DNA from: Enterococcus gilvus ATCC BAA-350
GTDB taxonomy: Bacteria > Bacillota > Bacilli > Lactobacillales > Enterococcaceae
DNA length: 64,000 nt
Direction: 5' to 3'
Assembly (NCBI RefSeq): GCF_000407545.1
Contig: NZ_ASWH01000001.1
Span: 2,874,001-2,938,000 of the forward strand
Shown here: piece by piece, positions 32,875 to 41,887 of the stretch
Layout: each line of letters starts with the position of its first letter
Position numbering within the stretch: position 1 is the stretch's first letter
Translations under genes and position numbers: made by a program
Notes under the pieces: generated by a model
Seen by the model: only the letters and a program-made list of their open reading frames with translations
Database searches by the model: none
Told to the model about the DNA's origin: nothing

Positions 32875-33810
32875 TTATTTTTCAGGCGCCCCGAAGATCT
32901 CAAAGCCATAGTTTCGGATATGCTGTTTTAGCAGCTCTAAATATTCTTTTCCCATCACACTGAGGGTGCTTTTTTTATGTTTAAGGTAGCCAAGCGTCAT
33001 CTGGTCGTCGATCTCTAGTGGGATCGCCACGATTTTTTCATCGTTCAATTCACTGCTGATGATTCCCGAGCTGATCGTATACCCATTAAGCCCGACCATC
33101 AAATTAAAGATCGTCGCACGGTCACTGATTTTTATCTGTTTCTTGTGCTGCATAGTACTTAGAATCTCTTCCGAAAAATAAAAGGAGTTGGTCTCTCCCT
33201 GCTCGTAGGATAGATAGGGATACTCTTCCAGATCTTCCAGCTTGAGGGTCTTCTTTTTCGTTAAGGGGTTCTCGCGACCGACAAAAACATGAGGGTGCGC
33301 GTCAAACAAAGGAATGAATTCTAGCTCCTTATCCGTGATCAATCGCTTTAGAACCATGCGATTGAAGGTGTTCAAATAGATGATCCCCAATTCACTCTTA
33401 AAGGTTTGGACATCGTTCAGCGTATTCTCTGTCAGTGTTTCTCGCAAAGTAAAATCGTATTCCTCCCCGCCAAGCTTTTTGACGAGTTCAACGAAGGCGT
33501 GAACGACAAAGGCATAGTGCTGCGCCGAGACGCTGAAGACCTGCTTCCGCGTCGTTTGTACTTTATACGTCGCATTCAACAGGTTGACCTGATCCAATAT
33601 CCCCCTGGTGTAGTTCATGAATTCGCGACCGTCATTCGTCAACGTCATCCCGGTTTTATTGCGGTAAAAAAGCTGCAGTTGGTATTCGCTTTCCAGTTCT
33701 TTGATTGCTTGCGTCAAGCTGGGCTGAGAGAGGTATAATTTTTTCGCCGCCTCGTTCATTGAGCCTGTTTGAACAATTTTCTCAAGGTACTCCAATTGTT
33801 GAATGCGCAT
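32875..33810 (-). CDS. LysR-family transcriptional regulator
   Basis: 311 residues. Winged helix-turn-helix LEYLEKIVQTGSMNEAAKKL...LSQPSLTQAIKELE (1-45) and a LysR substrate-binding domain. It is divergent from the MetE-like gene at 33925, with a 15-bp palindrome between them (33825-33839) having the T-N11-A spacing of LysR boxes. It therefore probably regulates that gene and itself, perhaps in response to a methionine-pathway metabolite. Confidence 0.9.
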   Translation of the reverse strand: MRIQQLEYLEKIVQTGSMNEAAKKLYLSQPSLTQAIKELESEYQLQLFYRNKTGMTLTNDGREFMNYTRGILDQVNLLNATYKVQTTRKQVFSVSAQHYAFVVHAFVELVKKLGGEEYDFTLRETLTENTLNDVQTFKSELGIIYLNTFNRMVLKRLITDKELEFIPLFDAHPHVFVGRENPLTKKKTLKLEDLEEYPYLSYEQGETNSFYFSEEILSTMQHKKQIKISDRATIFNLMVGLNGYTISSGIISSELNDEKIVAIPLEIDDQMTLGYLKHKKSTLSVMGKEYLELLKQHIRNYGFEIFGAPEK

Positions 33811-33824
33811 AGATGTCCTCCTTA

Positions 33825-33839
33825 ATAGGTTTTACCTAT
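33825..33839. promoter_or_regulatory. LysR-type palindrome ATAGGT-TTT-ACCTAT
   Basis: Perfect 6-bp arms, 15 bp overall, 14 bp upstream of the LysR start and about 85 bp upstream of the divergent MetE-like gene. It resembles the TATAGTTT-type boxes of LysR methionine/cysteine regulators in Lactobacillales. Confidence 0.55.
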
Positions 33840-33924
33840 AATTTATGAAAGAAATTACGTATTATTTATTATACAGGATATTTGATACGATAAACGAACT
33901 TAAATGTTTGGAGGTTGTTTATAC

Positions 33925-35073
33925 ATGGAGAAATCAAAATTTCAATTAGTCGGGTCACTTTTACGTCCGCAAAACCTGTTGGATTATAAAAACCAGATCG
34001 AGGAACGAGACGATATTACCTACCCTTTTTACGACGCATTTGACGGGTACAAAGAAACAGAGAGCAACGCGATCACTCAAGTGATTCAGGAGCAACTCGC
34101 ACATCACATCGACGTGCTCACAGACGGAGAATATTCGAAATCTATGTGGCACCTGGATTTTCTTTGGGGGCTGCACGGGGTAGAACGTTTTATTGCCGAC
34201 CACGGCTACAGCTTCAAGGATTTTGATGGCGCGCATTTTGAAACACGGAAAGACATTGGGATTCGAATCGTTGCACCGTTATCGGGGAAAAATCATCACT
34301 TTTTAGACATTTTCCGTGAAGTAAGCGAGCAAGCGCAAGGCAACGACGTAAAGACCACTGTTTGGAGTGTCGCCCATGCGTTCACAGAACTCTCTGTGTT
34401 TAATCACCTGTTTGGAACGGATCAGGTCTATCAGACTAAGGAGGAGTTAAAAACCGGATTAGTTACTGCGTATAAGGAATTTTTAGTTGAGTATAAAGAG
34501 GCTGGCGGCAAGATCGTTCAATTCGACGACTGTTTGTGGGAGCTTTTTGATTCTACCAACAAGGACAGCTTTTTCTCCGAAGGCAATGTAGATCTGATCG
34601 GCTTAGCCAATGAATTTATCGCTGTAAACAATGAAATTGCCGATTTTGGTCACGAATTGGGATTGAAGGTATGGACCCATAATTGCCGCGGCAATTACGA
34701 ATCTCGCCATGCTTCAGGCGGGACGTATCAAGCCATTGCTGAAAAATTCCTTGGGGAACAGCACTATGATCGCTTCTTCTTGGAATGGGACGACGAGCGC
34801 GCGGGCGATCTAGCGGCATTAGAAGTGCTGAAGGAAAAGGATTCCGTTGAAGTCGTTCTAGGTCTGCTTTCGAGTAAAACAAATACTTTAGATGACGATG
34901 AACGCGTGTTGAAATACCTGGAAAAAGCGAGTGAGATCCTTCCAAAAGAGCGGTTGTTCTTATCGCATCAATGCGGCTTCGCCTCTTGCGATAGCGGCAA
35001 TCACTTAACCATGGACGAGCAGTGGGCGAAGATCGACCAAGGCCAGCAGCTTGCTAAAACATTCTTTGGATAG
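33925..35073 (+). CDS. Cobalamin-independent methionine synthase C-terminal-like protein (YxjG/YxjH type)
   Basis: 382 residues from ATG 33925, with GGAGG 10 bp upstream. A single (beta/alpha)8 barrel equal to the MetE C-terminal half. The zinc ligands are visible as THNCRGN (His, Cys), FLEWDDE (Glu) and SHQCGFAS (Cys), and GSLLRP opens the barrel as in MetE. Lacking the MetE N-terminal half, it may use a different methyl donor to methylate homocysteine, or act on another thiol. Divergent from a LysR gene. Confidence 0.85.
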   Translation: MEKSKFQLVGSLLRPQNLLDYKNQIEERDDITYPFYDAFDGYKETESNAITQVIQEQLAHHIDVLTDGEYSKSMWHLDFLWGLHGVERFIADHGYSFKDFDGAHFETRKDIGIRIVAPLSGKNHHFLDIFREVSEQAQGNDVKTTVWSVAHAFTELSVFNHLFGTDQVYQTKEELKTGLVTAYKEFLVEYKEAGGKIVQFDDCLWELFDSTNKDSFFSEGNVDLIGLANEFIAVNNEIADFGHELGLKVWTHNCRGNYESRHASGGTYQAIAEKFLGEQHYDRFFLEWDDERAGDLAALEVLKEKDSVEVVLGLLSSKTNTLDDDERVLKYLEKASEILPKERLFLSHQCGFASCDSGNHLTMDEQWAKIDQGQQLAKTFFG

Positions 35074-35195
35074 ACCAGCATTAATTAGAGCAGACAAGCA
35101 CCTCTTGTTTGCTCTTTTTTTATCGATACACTTCTTTTGTTGTTTTTCGCCATTTGTCGTACACTTCTGATGAAGAAAAAAGAGGTGCTTTTATA

Positions 35196-35849
35196 ATGGA
35201 AGAAAAAATGCATGAACGACTGGCATTTGGGATGGCTTTAGCAGCCACAGCCGGCGGGTTAGATGCCTATACATATCTTGTTCACGGTGAAGTCTTTGCC
35301 GGACTGCAAACAGGGAACTTTATCCTATTGGGGATTCATCTAGGTCAAGGCGATTGGGGAGCACTTATACATTACTTGATCCCGATCTTCTCCTTTGCGT
35401 TGGGGGCATTGATGGCCCGTTACTTACAGACGAAGATCCTGCGTGACCAGCAGCTTCGGTTTTTACTGATTGAGATTTTCTTGCTGTTGATCGTTGGGAT
35501 CTTCTCCCCGCAGTTGCCTAGCTTGGTCGCAAATGCGCTGCTTTCTATCACAGCGGCGACTCAGCTTCAAGAGTTCCAGCGGCTAAAGGGCAAGCCTTTT
35601 ACTTCACTGATGATGACCGGAAATCTACGCAATCTTGCTACCAATTTCTTTGAGGGCTACCTCACTCATGACAAAGCCAAACAAGAAGCTTTTTCTGACA
35701 CCTTGCTGATTCTAGCCAGCTTTGTCGTCGGTGCTTTTTTAAATGGCTTTTTGGTCATTTATTTTGGGCATCGAACGATTTTATTCAGTTTGATTTTCTT
35801 GGCGATCGCGGTTTTCTTGCTGGTAAAAGACCGTCGTGCCTTTCGTTAA
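35196..35849 (+). CDS. DUF1275/YoaK-family membrane protein
   Basis: 217 residues from ATG 35196, preceded by AGAGGTG. Five to six hydrophobic segments; family blocks AATAGGLDAYTYL near the start and MMTGNLRNLA mid-protein. Function of the family is unknown. Monocistronic with terminator. Confidence 0.82.
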   Translation: MEEKMHERLAFGMALAATAGGLDAYTYLVHGEVFAGLQTGNFILLGIHLGQGDWGALIHYLIPIFSFALGALMARYLQTKILRDQQLRFLLIEIFLLLIVGIFSPQLPSLVANALLSITAATQLQEFQRLKGKPFTSLMMTGNLRNLATNFFEGYLTHDKAKQEAFSDTLLILASFVVGAFLNGFLVIYFGHRTILFSLIFLAIAVFLLVKDRRAFR

Positions 35850-35861
35850 CAGCCTTTTTTT

Positions 35862-35890
35862 GCAGGAAGAGCGATCTTCCTGCTTTTTTT
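35862..35890 (+). terminator. Terminator after the DUF1275 gene
   Basis: GCAGGAAGA-GCGA-TCTTCCTGC hairpin and T7 tail. Confidence 0.9.
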
Positions 35891-35982
35891 GTCTCCCGTC
35901 AAGATAAAAACTTCATATACATTCAAATTACCCTTATGATTATGGTGAAAATTAATTTAAAATGTGACCTGTTATTTTTAAT

Positions 35983-36011
35983 TTTTCAATCGTTTAATCA
36001 GATGCTATACT
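35983..36011 (+). promoter_or_regulatory. Promoter of the exopolysaccharide operon
   Basis: -35 TTTTCA (35983-35988), 17-bp spacer, extended -10 TGCTATACT (-10 at 36006-36011). About 70 nt of leader precede the epimerase gene. Confidence 0.55.
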
Positions 36012-36082
36012 GTCTTAACTTTTTATTTCTTAGTATTTTTCAAATTTATCCATAATTTTTCTATCTATTAAGGGGGATCATA

Positions 36083-37216
36083 ATGAGAAAGAAAGTATTT
36101 TTAGTTTTTGGAACACGGCCAGAGGCAATCAAAATGGCGCCCCTTGCCAAGACCTTGAAGGCGGACGATCGCTTTGAAACGAAAGTCGTTGTCACCGGTC
36201 AGCACCGTGAGATGCTCGATCAGGTCTTAGCGTCCTTTTCAATCACACCCGACTATGACTTGAACATCATGCACCAAGGTCAAACACTGAGCGAGATCAC
36301 CAGCCGTGTCCTTGAAAAGCTGACTGCTGTCTTGCTTGAAGAGCGTCCCGATATTTTGCTGGTCCACGGGGATACAACAACCACTTTTTCAGCAGCTTTA
36401 AGTGCTTTTTATCAGCAGATCCCCATTGGACACGTGGAGGCGGGACTACGCACTTGGGACAAGTATTCGCCATTTCCAGAAGAGATCAATCGTCAACTGA
36501 CGGATGATTTAGCAGATCTTTATTTCGCTCCAACACAGGAAAGCAAAGAGAACTTGCTTAAAGAAAGCCATTCAGACAAACATATTTATATCACAGGAAA
36601 TACCGCGATCGATGCTATGAAAAATACTATTGATGAAGCGTATCAGATTCCTGCTGCTGTCTCGAAAGGCCGAAAACGACTCGTTCTTATTACCATGCAC
36701 CGTCGTGAAAATCTAGGCAAACCAATGCAGCAGGTGTTTGAAGCAATCCGTCAAGCAGCAGAGAAATATCCAGACACGCAATTTATTTTCCCGATGCACA
36801 AAAATCCAATGGTCCGCGACGCGGCGAAGGCAGCATTAGGCACATTATCAAATGTCTCCTTGATCGAACCTTTGGATGTGATCGATTTTCATAATTATGC
36901 CAAACGGAGTTATTTGATTTTGACAGATTCTGGCGGCGTCCAAGAAGAAGCCCCTTCTTTGGGTGTCCCGGTTCTCGTCCTGCGGGATCAAACGGAGCGG
37001 CCAGAAGGTGTCGCTGCGGGAACCTTACGTTTAGTCGGAACAGACACACGTCCTGTATACACCGCCATCAAAGAGCTGTTCGAGAACCCTGCTGCCTATG
37101 AAAAAATGGCGAAGGCCAGCAACCCCTATGGCGATGGAAAAGCCAGCGAACGAATCACTGAAGCGATCGCTCATTATTTTTATGCTGCCCCTCGTCCAGC
37201 AGACTTTAGTCGATAA
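36083..37216 (+). CDS. UDP-N-acetylglucosamine 2-epimerase (non-hydrolysing)
   Basis: 377 residues, family length for WecB/MnaA. Opening FGTRPEAIKMAPL, GDTTTTFSAALSAF, GHVEAGLRT and the DSGGVQEEAPSLGVPVL nucleotide-binding loop are diagnostic. It interconverts UDP-GlcNAc and UDP-ManNAc in the cytoplasm. First gene of an operon with a processive GT2 and a GH8, so the UDP-ManNAc probably feeds the secreted polymer; teichoic-acid linkage units are the alternative use. Confidence 0.93.
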   Translation: MRKKVFLVFGTRPEAIKMAPLAKTLKADDRFETKVVVTGQHREMLDQVLASFSITPDYDLNIMHQGQTLSEITSRVLEKLTAVLLEERPDILLVHGDTTTTFSAALSAFYQQIPIGHVEAGLRTWDKYSPFPEEINRQLTDDLADLYFAPTQESKENLLKESHSDKHIYITGNTAIDAMKNTIDEAYQIPAAVSKGRKRLVLITMHRRENLGKPMQQVFEAIRQAAEKYPDTQFIFPMHKNPMVRDAAKAALGTLSNVSLIEPLDVIDFHNYAKRSYLILTDSGGVQEEAPSLGVPVLVLRDQTERPEGVAAGTLRLVGTDTRPVYTAIKELFENPAAYEKMAKASNPYGDGKASERITEAIAHYFYAAPRPADFSR

Positions 37217-37229
37217 GGAGAACGATGTT

Positions 37230-38096
37230 ATGAAGTATTTACGACGCATTCGAATCGAATGGATGATGATCCTGCTAGCCGCTATTTTTCTTATTCAAAA
37301 CTTGGTCCTCGATGATCGCTTTGGTTTTGTCCCTGTGCTGAGCATCTCTCTTTTGGCCTTCTTAGGTCTATTAGTTGGTTTTTTAGGAAACACGATAACA
37401 GTTGCGGTATTTTCTATGTTGGTCATGTCGACAGGCACATACTTGCTGTATTACACGCCGATCATTATGCCGGGACTGGAAAAAATCTATTTGATCGTTG
37501 TGATACCGATTTTTGCCGTTTTAGGTTTGATCACTAAAAACAGTGTACTGTTCAATCAGCGAAGCAACACGTTCCAGCCGAAGATGCGGGAATATTTACA
37601 GACGTTGGATGAAACGACGGGGCTTTACAATCGAAAAGAATTTGATGTCCGTTACGAGAAATTTAAATGTGCCATGAATTTGTATCACAAAACCGGGCGC
37701 GGGTTACTCATTTCGTCATATACCATTGATTATATCGAGCAATTGAATTATCAAAACGACCAAGCAACGGATGACTTGTTGAAGGAGCTCGCTGAATTGC
37801 TAAGTAATATCCGTTTACCAGAAGAGGACCAGTTTTATTTTGGCAACGGCATCTTTGTCGTGTTATCCCCCGTTTATGAATCGGGAAAAAGCTGCGAATT
37901 TATCCAAAGTTTAAATAAAATCACCAAGACACAATTTTCTCTCTTCCCATTTAAAAATTTTGAGCATTCACAAAGCACCGTGGTTCGTTCCGGCGAGTTT
38001 CTGATCGAAGGTTCTACTGAAATGACGGCTGAGCAAGTTATCAGCCGGGTAAGAAGACGCTCAGAGGCAGATTTGACAGACGAGTACATTTTATAA
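37230..38096 (+). CDS. Membrane protein with degenerate GGDEF domain (PssE/PelD-like regulator)
   Basis: 288 residues from ATG 37230 (GGAG 9 bp upstream). Four hydrophobic segments occupy about 10-115; a GGDEF-fold domain begins DETTGLYNRKEFDVRY. At the signature position the sequence is FGNGIFVVLS, so GGDEF is replaced by GNGIF and cyclase activity is lost. The inhibitory-site position reads LPEE rather than RxxD. In Listeria a similar protein is the c-di-GMP receptor of the Pss exopolysaccharide system; whether this one binds a nucleotide is open, since Enterococcus is not known for c-di-GMP. Confidence 0.72.
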   Translation: MKYLRRIRIEWMMILLAAIFLIQNLVLDDRFGFVPVLSISLLAFLGLLVGFLGNTITVAVFSMLVMSTGTYLLYYTPIIMPGLEKIYLIVVIPIFAVLGLITKNSVLFNQRSNTFQPKMREYLQTLDETTGLYNRKEFDVRYEKFKCAMNLYHKTGRGLLISSYTIDYIEQLNYQNDQATDDLLKELAELLSNIRLPEEDQFYFGNGIFVVLSPVYESGKSCEFIQSLNKITKTQFSLFPFKNFEHSQSTVVRSGEFLIEGSTEMTAEQVISRVRRRSEADLTDEYIL

Positions 38097-38110
38097 GGAG
38101 GCGGCTATTT

Positions 38111-38251
38111 ATGGATCAGTTACTGATGTATTTCTTTGAAGCAAGTAAGATCATCACAGGTATATTTTTTGTGGCAGCCGTCGTCTTATTCCTCTGTCTG
38201 CTCGTCATCAAGGATCGGATCTGGCGTTACTTTAGGAGGCGTGATTACTGA
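38111..38251 (+). CDS. 46-residue single-pass membrane protein
   Basis: Starts 14 bp after the degenerate-GGDEF gene with an AGGAGG ribosome site; its TGA shares one base with the next gene's ATG. One membrane helix (GIFFVAAVVLFLCLLVI, about 17-33) flanked by KDRIWRYFRRR. Such a tiny component in this position recalls the small membrane protein of Listeria-type Pss operons. Probable accessory of the polymerase. Confidence 0.7.
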   Translation: MDQLLMYFFEASKIITGIFFVAAVVLFLCLLVIKDRIWRYFRRRDY

Positions 38252-39564
38252 TGGCAAGTATTCTATTGATGTTTGGGATTATTTCTATTTGGTTTTCACT
38301 GCTGATTACTTTGGTCGTCTTATTCGGAGCTGTGTTTTTCCTGCTCAAGAATATTCGCCCGCCAAAAAATCGGTTGGACCCGCTGCGCGCATATCCGGTC
38401 GTGACGATCGTTGTCCCTGCCCATAATGAAGAGATCGTTATCCAAGATACCGTGAAGGCTATTTTAAACATGAACTATCCCAGAGAAAAGATGGAGATAC
38501 TGGTGTTTGCAGATAATTGCGACGATGCCACGTATGAACGGGTCCAGTCGATCTTGCAGCAGCCCGAATATACCGGCTATTATCTGACTAATGTCATTGA
38601 CCGCCGAGGCACTGGGGGAAAAGCCGGCGTATTGAATGACTCCTTAAAAATCGCTCACGGAGAGTATCTTTGTGTTTATGATGCCGATGCGATGCCTGAA
38701 CAAAACGCCCTGCATTTTTTGATCGAACGGGCATTAGAAGACCCGGAGCGTTACGGTGCTGTTTTTGGTCGAAACAAAACACGGAATTACAAACGGAATT
38801 TTTTGACCCGTTGTATCAATTTAGAGATCGTGACGAGTCAACGAATCATTCATACTGGCATGTGGCAGCTTTTTAAAATCGGACAGATTCCCGGTACAAA
38901 CTTCATTATTCAGACAAAAATGATCCGCGACTTAGGCGGCTGGGATAATGGGGCATTGACCGAAGACACCGCTTTGAGCTTTAGAATCATGAAAATCGGC
39001 AAATTGATTGCTTTGGCCTCCCGTGCAGAAGCTTTTCAGCAGGAGCCAGAGACGCTGTCCGTTTATTATCGGCAGCGAAAACGCTGGGCAAAAGGAAATT
39101 ATGAAGTCATCGTCAATAACCTAAAAAACTTTTTTGGCAGCTCCAATTGGCGTATCCGTCTGCAAAGTGTTTATTATTTTAACACCTTCTTTTGGTTCAC
39201 TAGTGCGATCATTCTCTCGAACATCATGTTCATCGTCAATTTTATCGCGATGATCTTACACCTTTGGTTTCCGTCCATCGACGTGATCTTTACCTTTGGC
39301 GGCAGCAATCGTCAGATCGGCGCGCTCTTATTCGTCAATTGGGCGTTGATGTTTACGATCTATTTGTTACAGATCCAACTGGCGTTATCTAGCCAATTTG
39401 GACAGGCCACGACGGCGAATTTCTTCTATGCCATCGCGTCCTACTTTACCTACTCCCTACTCTTTATCGGCATCTCGATCGCAGCATTCTTTTCCTATAT
39501 AGGAGACAAACTGTTTCGACGTGACGGTACGAAGTGGTACAAAACTCAGCGTTTCGATGATTAG
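38251..39564 (+). CDS. Processive family-2 glycosyltransferase
   Basis: 437 residues. Two N-terminal and about four C-terminal membrane segments surround the GT-A domain with VVPAHNEE, DADAMPEQ (DxD), TEDTALSF and the processive-synthase signature QRKRWAKGN (QxxRW). It builds and exports a beta-linked polysaccharide from UDP-sugars, as BcsA/PgaC do; no PilZ domain is present. Given the adjacent epimerase, poly-ManNAc or poly-GlcNAc are likely products. Confidence 0.88.
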   Translation: MASILLMFGIISIWFSLLITLVVLFGAVFFLLKNIRPPKNRLDPLRAYPVVTIVVPAHNEEIVIQDTVKAILNMNYPREKMEILVFADNCDDATYERVQSILQQPEYTGYYLTNVIDRRGTGGKAGVLNDSLKIAHGEYLCVYDADAMPEQNALHFLIERALEDPERYGAVFGRNKTRNYKRNFLTRCINLEIVTSQRIIHTGMWQLFKIGQIPGTNFIIQTKMIRDLGGWDNGALTEDTALSFRIMKIGKLIALASRAEAFQQEPETLSVYYRQRKRWAKGNYEVIVNNLKNFFGSSNWRIRLQSVYYFNTFFWFTSAIILSNIMFIVNFIAMILHLWFPSIDVIFTFGGSNRQIGALLFVNWALMFTIYLLQIQLALSSQFGQATTANFFYAIASYFTYSLLFIGISIAAFFSYIGDKLFRRDGTKWYKTQRFDD

Positions 39565-39575
39565 GAGGCGAACGT

Positions 39576-40694
39576 ATGCGCAGACGTCCTGCAATTATGT
39601 GGCCGCTGCTGGCATTGCTCTTTTTTTGCTATGTCGCAGCCGTCATCATTACTATAAAAGACAATCAGAAACAGTTAGAAAAAACGACCTATCAGCAATG
39701 GCAAACCGCGTATGTCAAAGAATCTGGCGACGGTTCTTATGTCCAAACCAATCCAGAGGAGAAAGAAGTAGTTTCACTCTCAGAAGGTCATGGCTACGGG
39801 ATGTTGATCACGATGCAAGCGGCCAAACGCGGCTGGGCTTCGGAGAAAGAGTTCCGCGATTTTTATCGCTATTATGAACATTTTCAGCTTAGCGACGATG
39901 TGCCGCTGATGAGCTGGCGGCAGAAATTCGAAGACGAACGCGTGCTGGAACAAGAAAAGACCAATGCGACGGACGGCGATTTGGATATTGCCTACGCCTT
40001 GATCGAGGCAAGCAAGCAGTGGCCAGACAGTCAAATGAATTATAAGGGTGCCGCTAAAAAATTACTTACAGCGATCAAAACCAAAAACTATAATTCAACC
40101 AATAAGCTGTTGACCGTCGGCGCGTGGGCGACAAAAGAGTCTGATTCCTACGATTTGATCCGCCCTTCAGATATCATCCCAAGCTATTTCGATGCCTTTG
40201 CTTCTTTTACAGGCGATGATTTTTGGAAGACGCTAAAAAACCATTCGCTAGTGGTCCTAGAAGACCTCAGCAAACAGCATAAAAGCGGCTTGATTCCTGA
40301 TTTTGCCGTCGTGAAAAACAACCGTGTCGAACCAGCAGAAAAGAATCTGATCGCTGGTCCCAACGATGGCAACTACGGCGCCAACGCCTGCCGCATCCCA
40401 TGGCGGTTGGCCAGCTCATCCGACAAACGCAGCAACCAAATCTTGAGCAAAATGATGAATTTCTTTTTGAAACAGGGCAGTATCGCTGAAGGCTATACCC
40501 TCTCAGGACAACCCTTGTCTCAAAATTTATCGAAAAATTTCTCTGCGCCCGTTTTATTTGCGGCGGATCAGAAAAAAGCTTATGGCAATCTCGTAACGAC
40601 AGAATCGTGGGTCATCAATGACGGGGTATCGAAAAATGATTATTACGGTGACACATTGACAACCTTGATCACTCTGCAAATGGATCAAAAATAA
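39576..40694 (+). CDS. Glycoside hydrolase family 8-like, membrane-anchored
   Basis: 372 residues. One N-terminal anchor (WPLLALLFFCYVAAVIITI), then a GH8 (alpha/alpha)6 domain with the proton-donor block SEGHGYGM (Glu about 69) and TDGDLDIAYALIEA (catalytic-type Asp about 130). Polysaccharide-synthase operons usually include such a hydrolase (BcsZ, PssZ) that trims the polymer outside the membrane. Last gene of the operon, 11 bp after the GT2. Confidence 0.83.
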   Translation: MRRRPAIMWPLLALLFFCYVAAVIITIKDNQKQLEKTTYQQWQTAYVKESGDGSYVQTNPEEKEVVSLSEGHGYGMLITMQAAKRGWASEKEFRDFYRYYEHFQLSDDVPLMSWRQKFEDERVLEQEKTNATDGDLDIAYALIEASKQWPDSQMNYKGAAKKLLTAIKTKNYNSTNKLLTVGAWATKESDSYDLIRPSDIIPSYFDAFASFTGDDFWKTLKNHSLVVLEDLSKQHKSGLIPDFAVVKNNRVEPAEKNLIAGPNDGNYGANACRIPWRLASSSDKRSNQILSKMMNFFLKQGSIAEGYTLSGQPLSQNLSKNFSAPVLFAADQKKAYGNLVTTESWVINDGVSKNDYYGDTLTTLITLQMDQK

Positions 40695-40729
40695 AGACGG
40701 GAAGAGGCAGGCCTCTTCTCGTCTTTTTC
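40693..40729. terminator. Bidirectional terminator
   Basis: AAGACGGGAAGAGGC/GGCCTCTTCTCGTCTT hairpin between the convergent GH8 and arginase-family genes, T5 tail. Confidence 0.85.
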
Positions 40730-41581
40730 TTATCGAAAAATATCAAATCCGTTTAGCAGATTCTTCAAATTCTGTGCATCCCATGGCAACAGCTCTGCGA
40801 TAGTCAACCCGACGATCTCGCTTTGCTCTGCAATGGCCTGCATCGTTTCCTTCACTTCCAGCAGGGACATCTTCCCAGCCTCCGCCGAATGCTTCGCAGT
40901 ACCAGGTTCTGAAAAGTAAAGCGAGCGGAATTCATTTGGATCTAGAACATCCAAATCAAAATGAACCGCAACTTTCGTAAATCCGTGGTGCTTCAGCCAT
41001 TGGATGATCGTTTCTGGTGCGAGCCGTGACTGTGCTTGGACTTGATACTGAAGGCCTAACCGCTGCATGATCGCTTCCTCATCTACTGTCGGCTGCTGCA
41101 ATCCCACATACAAAATATCTTTTGCTTCAAAGGGGTGCTGCACCTTTTCCGCTAAGACAGGGTCTCCATCCTTCAATAAATTGCCTAAAACCATCGCATG
41201 AGCATTGAAAAAAATAGCCGGTGTCGAAATGTCCGGATGGGCATCTAGCCAGATGACCCCGAGCTTATCCTCGTATTTGCCATGCAGATAGTCAAACGGT
41301 GCCTGTGAGACTAGACAATCGCCACCCAGTGTAATGATTTTGTCAGGCGCCTCCTCTTGGATGATCGCCGTCATCTTATCGACATTCTCCGCAACGACAG
41401 ACTGACCAGTCACACCGTTTTCTCTGATCAAGGGTTCTTCCAACTCAGAAATCGGCACGATGATTTCTTTTTGTTCCAAATTCTTAGGGGCTAGAAAGGA
41501 AAGAATATCTGCACCCAGTGCGTAAGTGAGATTGTTTCCTCCCTGCCATTGAGGGACTTTCAATCGAGTGGTTTTAGTCAA
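40730..41581 (-). CDS. Arginase/ureohydrolase-family protein
   Basis: 283 residues. Metal motifs LDAHPDIST (about 118-126) and FDLDVLDP (about 216-223) are intact, but the first motif reads LGGDCLVS, with Cys where arginases and agmatinases have the His ligand. A GGDC subfamily exists, so this need not mean loss of function. Substrate (arginine, agmatine, formiminoglutamate or other) cannot be told. Stand-alone gene. Confidence 0.8.
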   Translation of the reverse strand: MTKTTRLKVPQWQGGNNLTYALGADILSFLAPKNLEQKEIIVPISELEEPLIRENGVTGQSVVAENVDKMTAIIQEEAPDKIITLGGDCLVSQAPFDYLHGKYEDKLGVIWLDAHPDISTPAIFFNAHAMVLGNLLKDGDPVLAEKVQHPFEAKDILYVGLQQPTVDEEAIMQRLGLQYQVQAQSRLAPETIIQWLKHHGFTKVAVHFDLDVLDPNEFRSLYFSEPGTAKHSAEAGKMSLLEVKETMQAIAEQSEIVGLTIAELLPWDAQNLKNLLNGFDIFR

Positions 41582-41736
41582 TGGAACCTCTCCTCTGTAG
41601 GGGTATTTGATACGTTCATCTTACCCTTCTTTCCTCTGCCCATGCAACTCTTCGTGCTCGACTTGTTGAAAAGCAATCCCCTCTTTCTAACGAATCCTGC
41701 GGGACTTTGATAAATCTCAGAAGCTGTAAACTGTAC

Positions 41737-41853
41737 TTATTTCTTTCCTGATTGTCGTTTATTCTCTTTGATAATCTTTAATGCACGCTTGCGTGTCTTG
41801 ATATTGGGGCTTTTTAAGCGGCGGTAGGCACTTGATACATCTGATTTTTCCAT
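41737..41853 (-). CDS. 38-residue putative metal homeostasis protein
   Basis: A very basic peptide, opening MEKSDVSSAYRRLKSPNIK and ending NKRQSGKK. This composition is what enterococcal genomes annotate as 'putative metal homeostasis protein'. It lies 34 bp past the adcA stop on the same strand, so it is probably the last gene of the Zur-controlled unit. GAGGAAGAATCC precedes the ATG. Role inferred from neighbourhood. Confidence 0.7.
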   Translation of the reverse strand: MEKSDVSSAYRRLKSPNIKTRKRALKIIKENKRQSGKK

Positions 41854-41887
41854 GGATTCTTCCTCACTCTTTCTTCGATCGTCTTGA

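Noticed and set aside
40730..41581. Inactive arginase because of the Cys in GGDC
   Set aside because: A GGDC-bearing branch of the ureohydrolase family exists, so loss of activity cannot be concluded.
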